A DNA stretch of 11,064 bases, from positions 1 to 11,064 of the forward strand of contig CALXVO010000032.1 in assembly GCA_944392065.1 (NCBI GenBank), written 5' to 3'. Source of the DNA: an uncultured Clostridia bacterium (GTDB lineage Bacteria; Bacillota; Clostridia; TANB77; CAG-508). Positions 1-6,879 of this stretch are shown piece by piece. The position numbers were made by a program, and so were the translations under genes. Position 1 is the first letter of the stretch. Every line of letters begins with the position of its first letter. The notes below the pieces were generated by a model. The model was not told the origin of the DNA. It worked only from the letters and a program-made list of their open reading frames with translations, and did not search any database.

Positions 1-1
1 T

Positions 2-853
2 ACAAATCAAACAATAGACATTAAATTCATTAAAGGGACAGGAAAAGAAACAGTAGATGGAACACCATGTAAATACGCAAGTGAAAACCCAACAGCAGAC
101 GAATATATTGTACACCCAGCATTTACAGATGAAGAAGAAAATGGCGGATGGGATAGCCAAATAGCTGGAATCTGGGTAGGAAAATATGAAACAAGTTCAG
201 TAGAAGGAAATAGTAATAGTACAAGTGGAGATAATATAACAACAAAAACAGCACAAGTAAGACCAGGAGTAAGTAGTTGGAGATATATAGAAATAGGAAA
301 CATGTTTACAGTAGCAAAAGCATATGCACCAAACTTAGAAAGCCATATGTTAAAAAATAGTGAATGGGGAGCTGTAGCATATCTAACAGAAAGTAAGTAT
401 GGAAGAAACGGAACTGAGGTAACAATAAATAATAACGGAACAACTTATTTCACAGGTGGAGGAGACAATAATGCATATGTAACAAAAACAAATCAAAGCT
501 CAACAGGAAATGTATATGGAATATACGATTTATCTGGAAACGCCAGTGAATATGTAGCAGCAGGATATGTAAATAAAAGTGAAATAGAAACAACAAATGG
601 AAGTACAAAATATGCAACAGTTTATGATGGAACAAGTGCAAGCACAGCATATAAATATGGAGATGCAACCAACGAAACAAGTGGTTGGCATTCAGATGAT
701 GCTTTCTTTGTGTACTCGCAAGGCCCTTTCTTCGTTCGTGGTGGTCTCTATAGCGATGGTGATAGCGCGGGTGTTTTCTACTTCCGCAGCAACAATCGGT
801 TACAACAGCTACGGCCGCTACTCATTCCGTTTGGCTCTAGTAGTGTAATGTGA
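2..853 (+). CDS. DGR-type variable protein, FGE/C-type lectin fold, 5' truncated and frameshifted
   Basis: The window opens inside this gene; the frame is open from base 2, so no start is visible. The 283 visible residues have the look of formylglycine-generating-enzyme-like (C-type lectin fold) proteins: IAGIWVGKYE (about residues 54-63), LKNSEWGAVAYL (about 117-128), GNVYGIYDLSGNASEYV (about 170-186), then GPFFVRGG. Proteins of this type are common targets of diversity-generating retroelements, where the C-terminal lectin pocket is diversified for ligand binding. From about base 690 the composition changes and codons become NNC/NNT-rich, matching a DGR variable region. As written the frame ends in RLQQLRPLLIPFGSSSVM, which fits no lectin ending. 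If one base near 796/797 is removed, the end reads NNGYNSYGRYSFRLALVV and stops at 846-848, the expected terminus. So this copy is either frameshifted or mis-assembled. Localisation and ligand cannot be judged without the N-terminus. No reverse transcriptase or template repeat lies in the window. Confidence 0.75.
   Translation, partial: TNQTIDIKFIKGTGKETVDGTPCKYASENPTADEYIVHPAFTDEEENGGWDSQIAGIWVGKYETSSVEGNSNSTSGDNITTKTAQVRPGVSSWRYIEIGNMFTVAKAYAPNLESHMLKNSEWGAVAYLTESKYGRNGTEVTINNNGTTYFTGGGDNNAYVTKTNQSSTGNVYGIYDLSGNASEYVAAGYVNKSEIETTNGSTKYATVYDGTSASTAYKYGDATNETSGWHSDDAFFVYSQGPFFVRGGLYSDGDSAGVFYFRSNNRLQQLRPLLIPFGSSSVM
690..848 (+). other. Putative DGR variable region (VR)
   Basis: Read in the repaired frame after FFVRGG, the varied codons are CTC, TAT, AGC, GAT, GAT, AGC, TAC, TTC, CGC, AGC, AAC, AAC, TAC, AAC, AGC, TAC, GGC, CGC and TAC. 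Nearly all keep a final C or T and differ at the first two bases. This is what A-specific mutagenesis of a template rich in AAC/AAT codons would leave. They are interspersed with unvaried codons (GGT, GCG GGT GTT TTC, and the closing TCA TTC CGT TTG GCT CTA). Upstream codons in the same gene are mostly A-ending (ACA, GGA, GTA, ATA), so the tract stands out in composition. The left boundary is approximate. The template repeat is not in the window, so the assignment rests on the codon pattern and the lectin-type C-terminus. Confidence 0.7.
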
Positions 854-910
854 TATCCGCCATTTGAGCAACATAAAAAGTCAACAAAAACATTAGGAAA
901 GAATACCAAA

Positions 911-987
911 ACTAGAACAATAGCATGGTTTTCGTGCAGGCTGAAAGCTAGCGCGAAAACCCGCGCTTTGAGCTTGTAAAGTCTAGT
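911..987 (+). other. Folded non-coding segment after the variable region
   Basis: Between the variable gene and its terminator is a GC-richer tract with two mutually exclusive folds. Fold A pairs 927-937 (GGTTTTCGTGC) with 951-961 (GCGCGAAAACC), 11 pairs with one G-U. It is followed by a small CTTT/AAAG stem (966-969 with 978-981), and the whole is closed by ACTAGA (911-916) with TCTAGT (982-987). Fold B pairs 945-949 plus 950-955 (AAGCT, AGCGCG) with 962-967 plus 971-975 (CGCGCT, AGCTT) around the loop AAAACC. No coding frame fits here. Some DGRs carry a hairpin or cruciform just downstream of the variable region that promotes retrohoming, which is one reading. A structured RNA or a 3'-end element is another. 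No function is demonstrated. Confidence 0.45.
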
Positions 988-1020
988 GTGTAAATTTTTT
1001 AAATATATATAGAGAGAAAG

Positions 1021-1051
1021 TGACGTGATGGTACAAATCACGTCAATTTTT
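1021..1051 (+). terminator. Rho-independent terminator after the variable gene
   Basis: A perfect 9-bp stem, TGACGTGAT (1021-1029) with ATCACGTCA (1037-1045), has a 7-nt loop and is followed by ATTTTT. The T-run lies on the plus-strand side only, so it should end transcripts coming from the variable gene and the folded segment, and it insulates them from the converging minus-strand genes. Confidence 0.85.
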
Positions 1052-1095
1052 ACATATTCTAATCTATAGAAAAAATATTCACAATATCCAATTAC

Positions 1096-1338
1096 TTATT
1101 CTCTTGAACTCCTGCTATTTTCATTTTTATTAGATGTATTACACAACTTATCGTACTCTTTGCATTTTATTTTATACTCCATTTGTTGTGCTAAATATCT
1201 ATAATACATATATGCTTGCTCATATTGTATCATTGGATTAAACATAGGATTTTCTCCCATATTAGAATCAAAATTGTTGTCATAACTATATGGTGGCATT
1301 CCATAAAAATTATTCATATTATCCATATTTCTATCCAT
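1096..1338 (-). CDS. Small Met/Asn/Tyr-rich hypothetical protein
   Basis: This is an 80-residue product of unknown function. The start is well supported: on the minus strand ATAGGAGTG precedes the ATG with normal spacing. The N-terminal half is low-complexity and rich in Met, Asn, Tyr, Phe and Pro (for example NNFYGMPPYSYDNN). The middle, about residues 37-66, looks helical and amphipathic (IQYEQAYMYYRYLAQQMEYK), and the tail is polar with Lys, Asn, Ser and Arg. There is no signal peptide or membrane segment. It lies 129 bp downstream of ylbJ on the same strand and may share its transcript or have its own promoter. Composition and neighbour suggest a small spore or coat-associated protein, but this is inference only and no family was recognised. 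Confidence 0.7.
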   Translation of the reverse strand: MDRNMDNMNNFYGMPPYSYDNNFDSNMGENPMFNPMIQYEQAYMYYRYLAQQMEYKIKCKEYDKLCNTSNKNENSRSSRE

Positions 1339-1467
1339 ATATAAATCACTCCTATATATTAATTATAATTTTGTATTTTTATAAATTACCTTATAACCAA
1401 TAAAATCATTTAATAATATATATTCAAATAATTTGTTAATAATAACAAAATACATATAAATTTTTAG

Positions 1468-2775
1468 CTAAAAACCTTTCTTATATAACTTCTTAAATAA
1501 AGAAAAAATACTAAATACTATTATAACGCCAATCACAAACACTCCAAGATTATAGAAATACGAATAAAAAACATTTGTCACATTTGATAAAGAGTTAAGA
1601 CTAGTAGCATTGGAAATTGATGTTTCTACAATATCTAGATTAACAAAAGGAATAAATTTTAAAGCTAAAGATGTATAAATACTAGCAAAAATACCTTGCA
1701 TTAACTTCCCTAAAAAATATTTTTTCATAGATAAATCTGTTTTAGCTACAATGCTAAATACCTGTAATAGTACAGAAAAACCACCAAATCCAAGTAAAAA
1801 GGCACAAAGAACAATATTTTGAGAAATAGCCTTTATGTGTATACTAGATACTAAGTTAACTCCATTTGTAAGTTCCAATATGCCAGAAAGCAGAGGTTTT
1901 GAAAAGTTTAAATCAAACCCGAAAAAAGCTAAAATAGGGTTAAAAAATTTGCTTAATAAATCTAAAGTATGTGTCTGATTTAAAATTGATATAATAACGG
2001 AAAAAATTACAACAAAACCGCCGATTAACAGAATTGTAGAAATACTGTTATTAATACTGTTAGCTAACACCTCGCCTAGATTTTTAAAAGTAACAGAATT
2101 TGTTTTAGAATTTGTAGCCTGTGGTTTAAATCTTTTTTCTGTGTTTTTATCAATTGGATTAATTCCATTTATATTATTCTTAGAATTCAAATCTCTCCTG
2201 CTCCTAAATTTGTTATCCAAAATTATATTTTGCTTTCTAAACTTTTCATCCTCTTTTTTAGAGAACTTACCTAAAATAATTCCAACAGTAATACAAGACA
2301 AAATATGTGTGCAAAGAAGTAGTAGACCAGTTTTGGTATCACCAAAAAGTCCAATTCCCACACTACTTAATATAAAGAGTGGTCCAGAATTATTTGTAAA
2401 AGCAAGAAGTCTTTCTCCTTCACCTTTTGTAACAAGTCCATTATCTCTAAAATCAGACACAACTTTAGCTCCAACAGGATAACCACTAATAAGCCCCATT
2501 ACAAAAGCAAAGCCACCAATTCCAGGAACATTGAAAAGCGGTCTCATTAGTTTATCTAGAATTTTTCCAGTAAAACTTACTACTTTTGTATGAGAAAGTA
2601 AGTTAGTAATAACAAAAAACGGAAAAAGAGAAGGAACAACACAAGTTGCCCATAACGTAAGAACATTAGTTGCAGCAATGAGATTAGATTTAGAAAATAC
2701 AACTAAGCAAATTGCAATTATAACAAAAATGCAAGGTAATATATTTCGCCTGAAAGAAAGAAATATAAATTTCAT
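1468..2775 (-). CDS. ylbJ: Sporulation integral membrane protein YlbJ (SpoVV)
   Basis: This is a 435-residue polytopic membrane protein of the YlbJ family (nucleoside-recognition/Gate-type domains). In Bacillus subtilis the homologue, renamed SpoVV, is made in the mother cell and is needed to move dipicolinic acid towards the forespore. About eight hydrophobic segments are visible: four or five in the first ~180 residues, then a basic loop (about 180-230), then at least three more. Family hallmarks are SGYPVGAK (about 97-104) and NNSGPLFI (about 128-135). The ATG at 2775 is preferred over the in-frame GTG at 2784, because the ribosome site AGGTGA (complement at 2781-2786) overlaps that GTG and is correctly spaced for the ATG. 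The gene is divergent from the photoproduct lyase, and a repeat element fills the space between them. The length is normal and no damage is seen. Confidence 0.92.
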   Translation of the reverse strand: MKFIFLSFRRNILPCIFVIIAICLVVFSKSNLIAATNVLTLWATCVVPSLFPFFVITNLLSHTKVVSFTGKILDKLMRPLFNVPGIGGFAFVMGLISGYPVGAKVVSDFRDNGLVTKGEGERLLAFTNNSGPLFILSSVGIGLFGDTKTGLLLLCTHILSCITVGIILGKFSKKEDEKFRKQNIILDNKFRSRRDLNSKNNINGINPIDKNTEKRFKPQATNSKTNSVTFKNLGEVLANSINNSISTILLIGGFVVIFSVIISILNQTHTLDLLSKFFNPILAFFGFDLNFSKPLLSGILELTNGVNLVSSIHIKAISQNIVLCAFLLGFGGFSVLLQVFSIVAKTDLSMKKYFLGKLMQGIFASIYTSLALKFIPFVNLDIVETSISNATSLNSLSNVTNVFYSYFYNLGVFVIGVIIVFSIFSLFKKLYKKGF

Positions 2776-2821
2776 AAACTTCACCTAGTAATAAATATGC
2801 ATAGAGGAATAAAGATATGTT

Positions 2822-2948
2822 TTCCCTAATTGGGGACAGGCACCATTTAGGAAAAATCAGAAAAAAGGGACAGACTTGAAATAGAAAAAGAACAAAGCCT
2901 GTCCCTTTTTAGGGAAAATCAGAAAAAAAAGCCTGTCCCCAATTAGGA
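2822..2948. repeat. Composite GGGGACAG-family repeat with 17-bp inverted ends
   Basis: The outer arms CCTAATTGGGGACAGGC (2825-2841) and GCCTGTCCCCAATTAGG (2931-2947) are perfect 17-bp inverted repeats. Inside are a second 12-bp inverted pair, AAAAAGGGACAG (2862-2873) and CTGTCCCTTTTT (2899-2910), and a near-direct repeat of TAGGAAAATCAGAAAAAA type (about 2848-2866 and 2910-2928). The arrangement is like a small MITE or nested REP element. It lies between ylbJ and the lyase gene, and its right end abuts the lyase reading frame. Confidence 0.8.
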
Positions 2949-3934
2949 ATACTATCTTTTATGAAGAAAAAATAATAGATTATGAATTAGGAAAAAAGCT
3001 ATTAGAACAATATAAAGAAATACCAAAGTTTATTATAGAAAATCATAACAACATAGAAGAAATGCGTAAAAAAGAGAACAAAGAATTCCCAAAAATGAAA
3101 AGAAATCTAATAATAGGAATTAGAAAAACACACAGGTTTGTACCAAATAATAAGATATCAGATTATTTAGTGCCATATACTTCATCTGGTTGTACAGCCA
3201 TGTGTTTATATTGCTATTTGGTATGCAATTACAACAAATGTGCTTATTTAAGGATATTTGTAAATCGAGAGGAAATGCTTGAAAAAATTATAAAATATGC
3301 AAATGAAAGTGATAAAGAATTGGTAATTGAAATTGGAAGTAATAGTGATTTGATTTTGGAAAATTCTATAACAGGTAATTTAAAATGGACAATTGAAAAT
3401 TTTAGCAAAGCAAAAAAAGGATATATCACTTTCCCTACAAAGTTTGATATGGTTGATGGTATATTAGATGTCAAAGGAAAAGAAAAAGTGATTATAAGAA
3501 TGAGTGTTAATCCTAAAGAAATAATACAAAAAATAGAAATGGGAACGTCTTCACTAGAAAATAGAGTAAAAGCCATTAATAAATTAAAAGAAGCTGGGTA
3601 TAAAGTGGGAATCCTCATTGCACCTGTTATTTTTGTGGAAAATTGGGAAAGATTATATGAAGAATTGATTATATACCTAAAAGAAAACATAAGTGAAAAA
3701 GCAAAACAAGATGTTTTCTTTGAAGTGATTTTTATGACATATAGCTATATTCATAGAAAAATAAATGAAGAAGCATTTCCAAATGCCATTAATTTATATA
3801 ATCCGGATTTAATGACAGGAAGAGGGAAAGGAAAATACACATATAAACAAGAACAAAGAAAAAGAGGAGAAGAGCATATAAAGAAGTTACTAGACAAATA
3901 TTTTCCAGAAAATAGAATTGTGTATTTTAGTTAA
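2942..3934 (+). CDS. splB: Spore photoproduct lyase, start codon apparently lost to a repeat
   Basis: This radical SAM enzyme reverses the UV-induced spore photoproduct (a thymine dimer) in DNA during germination. The cluster motif CTAMCLYC (residues 44, 48 and 51 counted from the ATG at 3062) gives the Cx3Cx2C pattern of this family. The two tyrosines flanking the third Cys, equivalent to B. subtilis Tyr97 and Tyr99, are present, and the C-terminal half (RMSVNPKEII, GTSSLENR, AGYKVGILIAPV, YFPENRIVYFS) aligns well with SplB. The first ATG in frame (3062) would drop about 50-60 residues, yet the upstream frame encodes a plausible family N-terminus (NTIFYEEKIIDYELGKKLLE, from about 2948). That frame runs back into the repeat with no ATG, GTG or TTG before a stop at 2882. 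Coordinates given start at the last repeat-derived codon, an ATT. The residue aligning with B. subtilis Cys141 is Ser. The gene may be inactive, non-AUG started, or expressed as a shortened form from 3062 (290 aa). Confidence 0.75.
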   Translation: MRNTIFYEEKIIDYELGKKLLEQYKEIPKFIIENHNNIEEMRKKENKEFPKMKRNLIIGIRKTHRFVPNNKISDYLVPYTSSGCTAMCLYCYLVCNYNKCAYLRIFVNREEMLEKIIKYANESDKELVIEIGSNSDLILENSITGNLKWTIENFSKAKKGYITFPTKFDMVDGILDVKGKEKVIIRMSVNPKEIIQKIEMGTSSLENRVKAINKLKEAGYKVGILIAPVIFVENWERLYEELIIYLKENISEKAKQDVFFEVIFMTYSYIHRKINEEAFPNAINLYNPDLMTGRGKGKYTYKQEQRKRGEEHIKKLLDKYFPENRIVYFS

Positions 3935-3949
3935 AATATTGAATAAAAA

Positions 3950-3979
3950 TGTTTATTTTATAAAAATGTATGATATAAT
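3950..3979 (+). promoter_or_regulatory. Probable extended -10 promoter for mgtA
   Basis: TATAAT at 3974-3979 is preceded by TGA (3971-3973), giving an extended -10. The -35 is weak, TTTATT (3952-3957) or TGTTTA (3950-3955). The same TATGATATAAT block occurs before deoD (minus strand) and mtaB. A transcript from here would have a leader of about 150 nt crossing the repeat copies at 4021-4115. Confidence 0.6.
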
Positions 3980-4020
3980 TTTGAAGTAAATAAATTTAGA
4001 CAAAATAAATTAAATAAATT

Positions 4021-4115
4021 ACAGGGGGAAGCCCGTCCCTATTTGTTGATTTTTTCTAATTGAGGCCTGTCCCGAATTTAGAAAAAAGTGGACGAATACG
4101 CCTGTCCCCAATTGG
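4021..4115 (-). repeat. GGGGACAG-family repeat in the mgtA leader
   Basis: A full-length unit at 4079-4115 reads, on the minus strand, CCAATTGGGGACAGGCG then TATTCGTCCAC and a T-rich tail. Partial CTGTCCC and GTCCCT pieces occur at about 4034-4041 and 4067-4074. The unit ends a few bases before the mgtA ribosome site. It is inverted relative to the copy beyond the gene's 3' end (6712-6757). Confidence 0.75.
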
Positions 4116-4135
4116 TAACAAAGGAGAATGTTAAA

Positions 4136-6706
4136 ATGTACGAAAAAGAGTGTACTAGTAGTGTAGAAGAGTTTATAAAAGAAAATAATTTTAAGAAAAG
4201 AGGGCTTACCACAGAGGAAGCAAGAAATAATCTAGCTAAATATGGAAAAAATGAAATGAGGCAGAAAAAGCCGAAACAATGGTATAATTATCTTTTGGAA
4301 AGCTTATTTAGCACTTTTAATTTAATTTTACTAGGAATTATTGTAGTACTTTTTTATACAGATGTAATATTATCAGAGCCACCAAATTATGCAAACATAG
4401 TAGTAATTCTTATTTTAATTACAGCAAGTACATTATTAGAGTTTGTGGAAGTATTTCGTTCGAATAAAGCGGCAGAAAAACTAAAAAGTTTGGTTTCAGC
4501 AAAAGCTGAAGTAATTAGAAACGGAAAAGAAACAAAAATTCTTTCTTCTGATGTTACCGTGGGAGATGTTGTACTATTAAATGCAGGTGATTTGATTCCG
4601 GCAGATTTAAGAATAATAGAGTCAAGTGATTTATATATTAACCAATCTTCCCTAACAGGAGAAAGTGATTCTGTTAAAAAACTTGCAGAATCAGAGCAAA
4701 AAGGAAAAATTGAAGATATAACAGATTTAGATACTATTTGCTTCATGGGAACAAATGTAATAAGTGGATCTGCAAAAGGTATTGTAATTAAGGTAGGAGA
4801 TAGCACCTATTTTGGTAAAATTGCAGATACAATTACAGACGAAAAGCCTAAAACAGCTTTCCAAAAGGGAATTGACAGTGTAAGTAAACTTCTAATTCGT
4901 TTTATGACAGTGCTAATACCAATTACATTTATTGCAAATGCAGCAAAACATGGTACTATTACTGCTTTTACATTTGCGGTAGCAATCGCAATAGGAATTA
5001 CGCCACTTCTTTTGCCTGTTATTTTATCGTCTAGTTTGGCAAAGGGTGCAACTAGAATGTCAAAGAAAAAGACAATTGTTAAAAGACTAGACAGCATACA
5101 AAGTTTTGGAGCAATGAATATTTTATGTACCGATAAAACAGGTACACTAACAGAGGATAAAATTGTACTAGAAAAATATCTAAACATTAAGGGAGAAGAG
5201 GATACTAGAGTATTAAAACATGCTTTCTTAAATGCATATTTTCAAACTGGGTTAGAAGGAAGCATTGATGAAGCAGTTGTAAAAAGAGTGAAAAAAACAG
5301 AACTAAAAGGAGTAGAAGAAAATTATGAAAAAATAGATGAAATACCATTTGATTTTTCAAGAAGAAGATTATCAGTTGTTGTATCAGATGGAAAAAAGAA
5401 ACAGATGATTACCAAAGGCGCTGTAGAAGAAATTTTAAGTATATGCACCATGGTAGATTATAAAGGAGAAGTTTCGGAGATTACCAAAGATATAAAACAA
5501 AGCATCTTAGAGATTACAAAAGATTTAAACAAGCAGGGACTTAGAGTAGTTGCAGTAGCACAAAAAAATGATATAGAGAATGTAAAAGATTTTTCGGTAA
5601 AAGATGAATCTAAAATGGTTTTGATTGGATTTATTGGATTCCTAGATCCTCCAAAGAAAAGTGCTAAAGGAGCGATCGAAAGGCTTAATAAAGACGGAAT
5701 AAGAGTAATTGTCCTCACAGGGGACAATGAATATGTAACAAAGGCAATATGTGATAAAGTAAATATTAATACAGATAAAATTATATTGGGCAGCAAGGTA
5801 GAAAAGCTTTCAGATGCTGCACTTCGAAGAAATTTGAAGAAAACTAATGTATTTGCAAAGCTTTCTCCTATTCAAAAAGCAAGAATTATACGTGTACTAA
5901 AGGACGCAGGAAATGTAGTAGGCTATATGGGAGATGGCATTAATGATGCACCATCAATGCACAACGCAGAAGTGGGAATATCTGTGGATACTGCGGTAGA
6001 TATAACAAAAGAAACTGCAGATATCATTTTACTAGAAAAAGATTTAGATGTGCTTACAGATGGAGTAATTGAAGGAAGAAAAACATTTGGAAACTTACAA
6101 AAATATATTAAAATGGCTGTTAGTTTTAATTTCGGTGAAGTCCTTTCTGTATTAATAGCAAGTGTGTTATTACCATTTTTCCCAATCACACCAATTCAGC
6201 TTTTAGTACAAAGTTTAATTTATGATATAGGACAACTTTCGATACCATATGATAATGTTGATAAAGAATACTTAGAAAAACCACGTGTATGGAATATGAA
6301 AAGCATTAAAAGATTTATGCTATATATGGGACCAACAAGCTCTATCTTTGACTTAATGGTATTTGCAATTTTATGGTTCGGATTTGGATTAAGAACACCA
6401 AATGCAGCATTATTCCAATCAATATGGTTTTCATATGGAGTAGTATCCAATTTAATAGGACTTCATATTATAAGAACTTCTAAAACACCATTTCAAAGTC
6501 ATGCATCAAAAGCAGTGTATGCTACATCCATTGGATTAAGCATTATTGCAATCATAATACCATTTACATTTATAGGTAGTTATATTGGACTAGTTCCAAT
6601 ACCATTACAATATTTTAGTATTATTTTATGCGTGCCAATATTATATTGTATTCTAGCATCTATTATAAAGAAGAAATATATTAAAAAATATGGTGAATGG
6701 TTATAA
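4136..6706 (+). CDS. mgtA: Magnesium-transporting P-type ATPase (MgtA type)
   Basis: This 856-residue P3B-type ATPase is expected to drive Mg2+ uptake across the cytoplasmic membrane. In order it has the cation-ATPase N-terminal domain (RGLTTEEARNNLAKYG, about 21-36), the actuator motif LTGES (173-177), the M4 segment with LLPVIL, the phosphorylation site DKTGT with Asp333, and the hinge GDGINDAP (599-606). The C-terminal membrane domain includes NFGEVLSVL, QLLVQSLIYDIGQLSIP and GPTSSIFD, closely resembling MgtA/MgtB rather than Ca2+ or heavy-metal pumps. The start at 4136 has AAAGGAG in front. An in-frame GTG at 4088 lies inside a repeat and has no ribosome site, so it is rejected. The gene has its own probable promoter and a leader containing repeats. 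No M-box riboswitch or leader peptide was recognised. The nucleotide-binding domain and full length are intact. Confidence 0.93.
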   Translation: MYEKECTSSVEEFIKENNFKKRGLTTEEARNNLAKYGKNEMRQKKPKQWYNYLLESLFSTFNLILLGIIVVLFYTDVILSEPPNYANIVVILILITASTLLEFVEVFRSNKAAEKLKSLVSAKAEVIRNGKETKILSSDVTVGDVVLLNAGDLIPADLRIIESSDLYINQSSLTGESDSVKKLAESEQKGKIEDITDLDTICFMGTNVISGSAKGIVIKVGDSTYFGKIADTITDEKPKTAFQKGIDSVSKLLIRFMTVLIPITFIANAAKHGTITAFTFAVAIAIGITPLLLPVILSSSLAKGATRMSKKKTIVKRLDSIQSFGAMNILCTDKTGTLTEDKIVLEKYLNIKGEEDTRVLKHAFLNAYFQTGLEGSIDEAVVKRVKKTELKGVEENYEKIDEIPFDFSRRRLSVVVSDGKKKQMITKGAVEEILSICTMVDYKGEVSEITKDIKQSILEITKDLNKQGLRVVAVAQKNDIENVKDFSVKDESKMVLIGFIGFLDPPKKSAKGAIERLNKDGIRVIVLTGDNEYVTKAICDKVNINTDKIILGSKVEKLSDAALRRNLKKTNVFAKLSPIQKARIIRVLKDAGNVVGYMGDGINDAPSMHNAEVGISVDTAVDITKETADIILLEKDLDVLTDGVIEGRKTFGNLQKYIKMAVSFNFGEVLSVLIASVLLPFFPITPIQLLVQSLIYDIGQLSIPYDNVDKEYLEKPRVWNMKSIKRFMLYMGPTSSIFDLMVFAILWFGFGLRTPNAALFQSIWFSYGVVSNLIGLHIIRTSKTPFQSHASKAVYATSIGLSIIAIIIPFTFIGSYIGLVPIPLQYFSIILCVPILYCILASIIKKKYIKKYGEWL

Positions 6707-6711
6707 ATTTT

Positions 6712-6757
6712 CCTAATTGGGGACAGGCGTATTTGTCCACTTTTTTCCAAACTAGGG
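6712..6757 (+). repeat. GGGGACAG-family repeat downstream of mgtA
   Basis: The unit runs from CCTAATTGGGGACAGGCG through TATTTGTCCAC and a T-run to CCAAACTAGGG. It contains GGACA/TGTCC arms able to form a short hairpin. It is nearly identical, in the same orientation, to the copy at 7608-7660, and is inverted relative to 4079-4115. Confidence 0.85.
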
Positions 6758-6803
6758 ACACACGTTAGCATTTTTCATAAAAAACTAACGTGTGTCCGGT
6801 TTG
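6748..6803 (+). terminator. Long hairpin, probable mgtA terminator
   Basis: A perfect 13-bp stem, GGACACACGTTAG (6756-6768) with CTAACGTGTGTCC (6785-6797), is extended inward by T5/A5 pairing and outward by CAAAC (6748-6752) with GTTTG (6799-6803). It sits between the converging mgtA and deoD genes. The T-run after it is weak, so its terminator role is likely but not certain. Its left side grows out of the repeat unit. Confidence 0.6.
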
Positions 6804-6879
6804 TATTTATGAGAATAGGCATCTAAATGATTTAATGTAGGTCATTTTTGTGATATTTTTATAAAAATGCTATCCCAAC

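Noticed and set aside
597..848. 83-residue frame overlapping the variable gene
   Set aside because: Only its last ~18 codons are meaningful, as the continuation of the frameshifted lectin domain. The earlier part is a shadow frame.
2791..2820. Possible sigma-E-like promoter for ylbJ (minus-strand CATATTTAT with an upstream ATATC)
   Set aside because: The family is sigma-E controlled in Bacillus, but the match is weak in an AT-rich stretch and the implied start site would fall on the ribosome site.
3935..4020. Terminator after the lyase gene
   Set aside because: Only weak A/T pairings are present with no stable stem, so no terminator is called.
4088..4135. Upstream in-frame GTG start for mgtA
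   Set aside because: The added residues are encoded by the repeat unit and no ribosome site precedes it. ATG 4136 has AAAGGAG.
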